Below, piece by piece: positions 13,526 through 13,921 of a stretch of 13,921 nucleotides of DNA (positions within the stretch are counted from its first letter, which is position 1; each line of letters begins with the position of its first letter). The notes beneath the pieces were generated by a model. That model was not told the DNA's origin, ran no database searches, and was given only the letters and a program-made list of their open reading frames with translations. Origin of the DNA: Bacteroidales bacterium (lineage in GTDB: Bacteria; Bacteroidota; Bacteroidia; Bacteroidales; Muribaculaceae); the NCBI GenBank assembly GCA_004555955.1, contig SFJG01000056.1, forward strand, positions 1 through 13,921. The letters are read 5' to 3'. A program made the position numbers and the translations under genes.

Positions 13526-13921
13526 ATGAAAAAATTGGGCAACGGTTGGTTTCACGTGCTTGCAATTTTTGCCGTTCTGATATGGGGTACCACTTTTGTG
13601 GCTACAAAGATGCTGATAACGGCAGGATTGCATCCTACTGAGATTTTTATCTACCGATTCATCATAGCCTACGTGTGCATTTTGTTCATCTCTCCGCGAA
13701 AACTTTGGTCGGATAGTTGGCGCGACGAGGCACTGCTCTTTCTGTCGGGAATTACCGGCGGGTCGCTTTACTTTATTACCGAAAACACGGCGCTGCAATA
13801 CACACAGGCGGTCAACGTGGCGATGATTATCAGCGGTACGCCGTTGCTTACCACACTGCTCGCTATGGCAATCTTTCGGAGCGAACGCACTCGCAATCCG
13901 CTTCGCATAATTGTCGGGAGC
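13526..13921 (+). CDS. EamA/DMT-family transporter, 3'-truncated by the window edge
   Basis: ATG at 13526, and the frame stays open for 132 codons to the right edge. The N-terminus has the layout of drug/metabolite transporters: a first helix with the typical FAVLIWGTTFVATK block (about 14-27), then GLHPTEIFIYRFIIAYVCIL (helix 2), then SGITGGSLYFITENTALQYT (helix 3) leading into QAVNVAMIISGTPLLTTLLA (helix 4) and a basic FRSERTR loop. Full members have about 290-300 residues and ten helices, so less than half is seen. It is an inner-membrane exporter or importer of small metabolites; the substrate cannot be read from the sequence. It is divergent from the polysaccharide operon and probably unrelated to it. 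Confidence 0.92.
   Translation, partial: MKKLGNGWFHVLAIFAVLIWGTTFVATKMLITAGLHPTEIFIYRFIIAYVCILFISPRKLWSDSWRDEALLFLSGITGGSLYFITENTALQYTQAVNVAMIISGTPLLTTLLAMAIFRSERTRNPLRIIVGS

Noticed and set aside
13421..13798. Minus-strand ORF of 125 codons at the right end
   Set aside because: It overlaps the convincing EamA-type transporter frame on the plus strand and the promoter of the wza operon; no family resemblance.

Overview
The window looks like chromosomal DNA of a gut Bacteroidales bacterium, possibly Muribaculaceae-like (family placement is an inference). The evidence is the Bacteroidota-type promoters (TTTG, about 20 bases, TAnnTTTG), the A/T-rich leaders without clear Shine-Dalgarno sequences, and families common in that phylum: DUF1848, DUF4960 with a sorting-domain-like tail, a signal-peptide peptidase T, and a Wza/Wzc pair. 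No rRNA, tRNA, CRISPR array or complete mobile element was seen.

Left part (1-5085). A DUF1848 gene enters from the left edge and ends at 932. It is followed by an unrecognised 57-codon ORF (946-1119). Then comes about 800 bases without a convincing protein gene. This stretch holds a cluster of TGTACC-type motifs (1272-1331), a short hairpin-rich unit ending in a terminator at 1439 (RNA A), and a roughly 320-base structured unit (RNA B, about 1562-1880). RNA B has its own promoter, many hairpins and a terminator whose stems compete with an alternative hairpin. RNA B is either a free-standing non-coding RNA or an attenuator leader for the exported peptidase T-like gene at 1929-3155. An exported TPR-like protein (3161-4831) follows only 5 bases later. 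The intergenic DNA after that pair repeats a 31-base piece of the DUF1848 gene and the TGTACC-type cluster, which suggests an old rearrangement or insertion.

Middle part (5086-8594). On the minus strand lie a membrane-anchored TPR protein with a strong terminator and a YafV-type omega-amidase (nitrilase superfamily). Divergent from the amidase is an exported VanX-like D-Ala-D-Ala dipeptidase. Converging on the dipeptidase is an exported DUF4960 protein whose leader carries two copies of a 15-base repeat.

Right part (8595-13921). A fragment of an IS3-family transposase, with part of one terminal repeat, abuts the end of a three-gene surface-polysaccharide operon. The operon is read leftward as wza-like lipoprotein, wzy-like polymerase or ligase, then wzc-like co-polymerase. 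The Wzc-like protein keeps the Wzz architecture and BY-kinase fold, but its ATPase motifs are degraded and it lacks a tyrosine tail, so it is probably a pseudokinase. Divergent from wza, an EamA/DMT-type transporter gene runs off the right edge.
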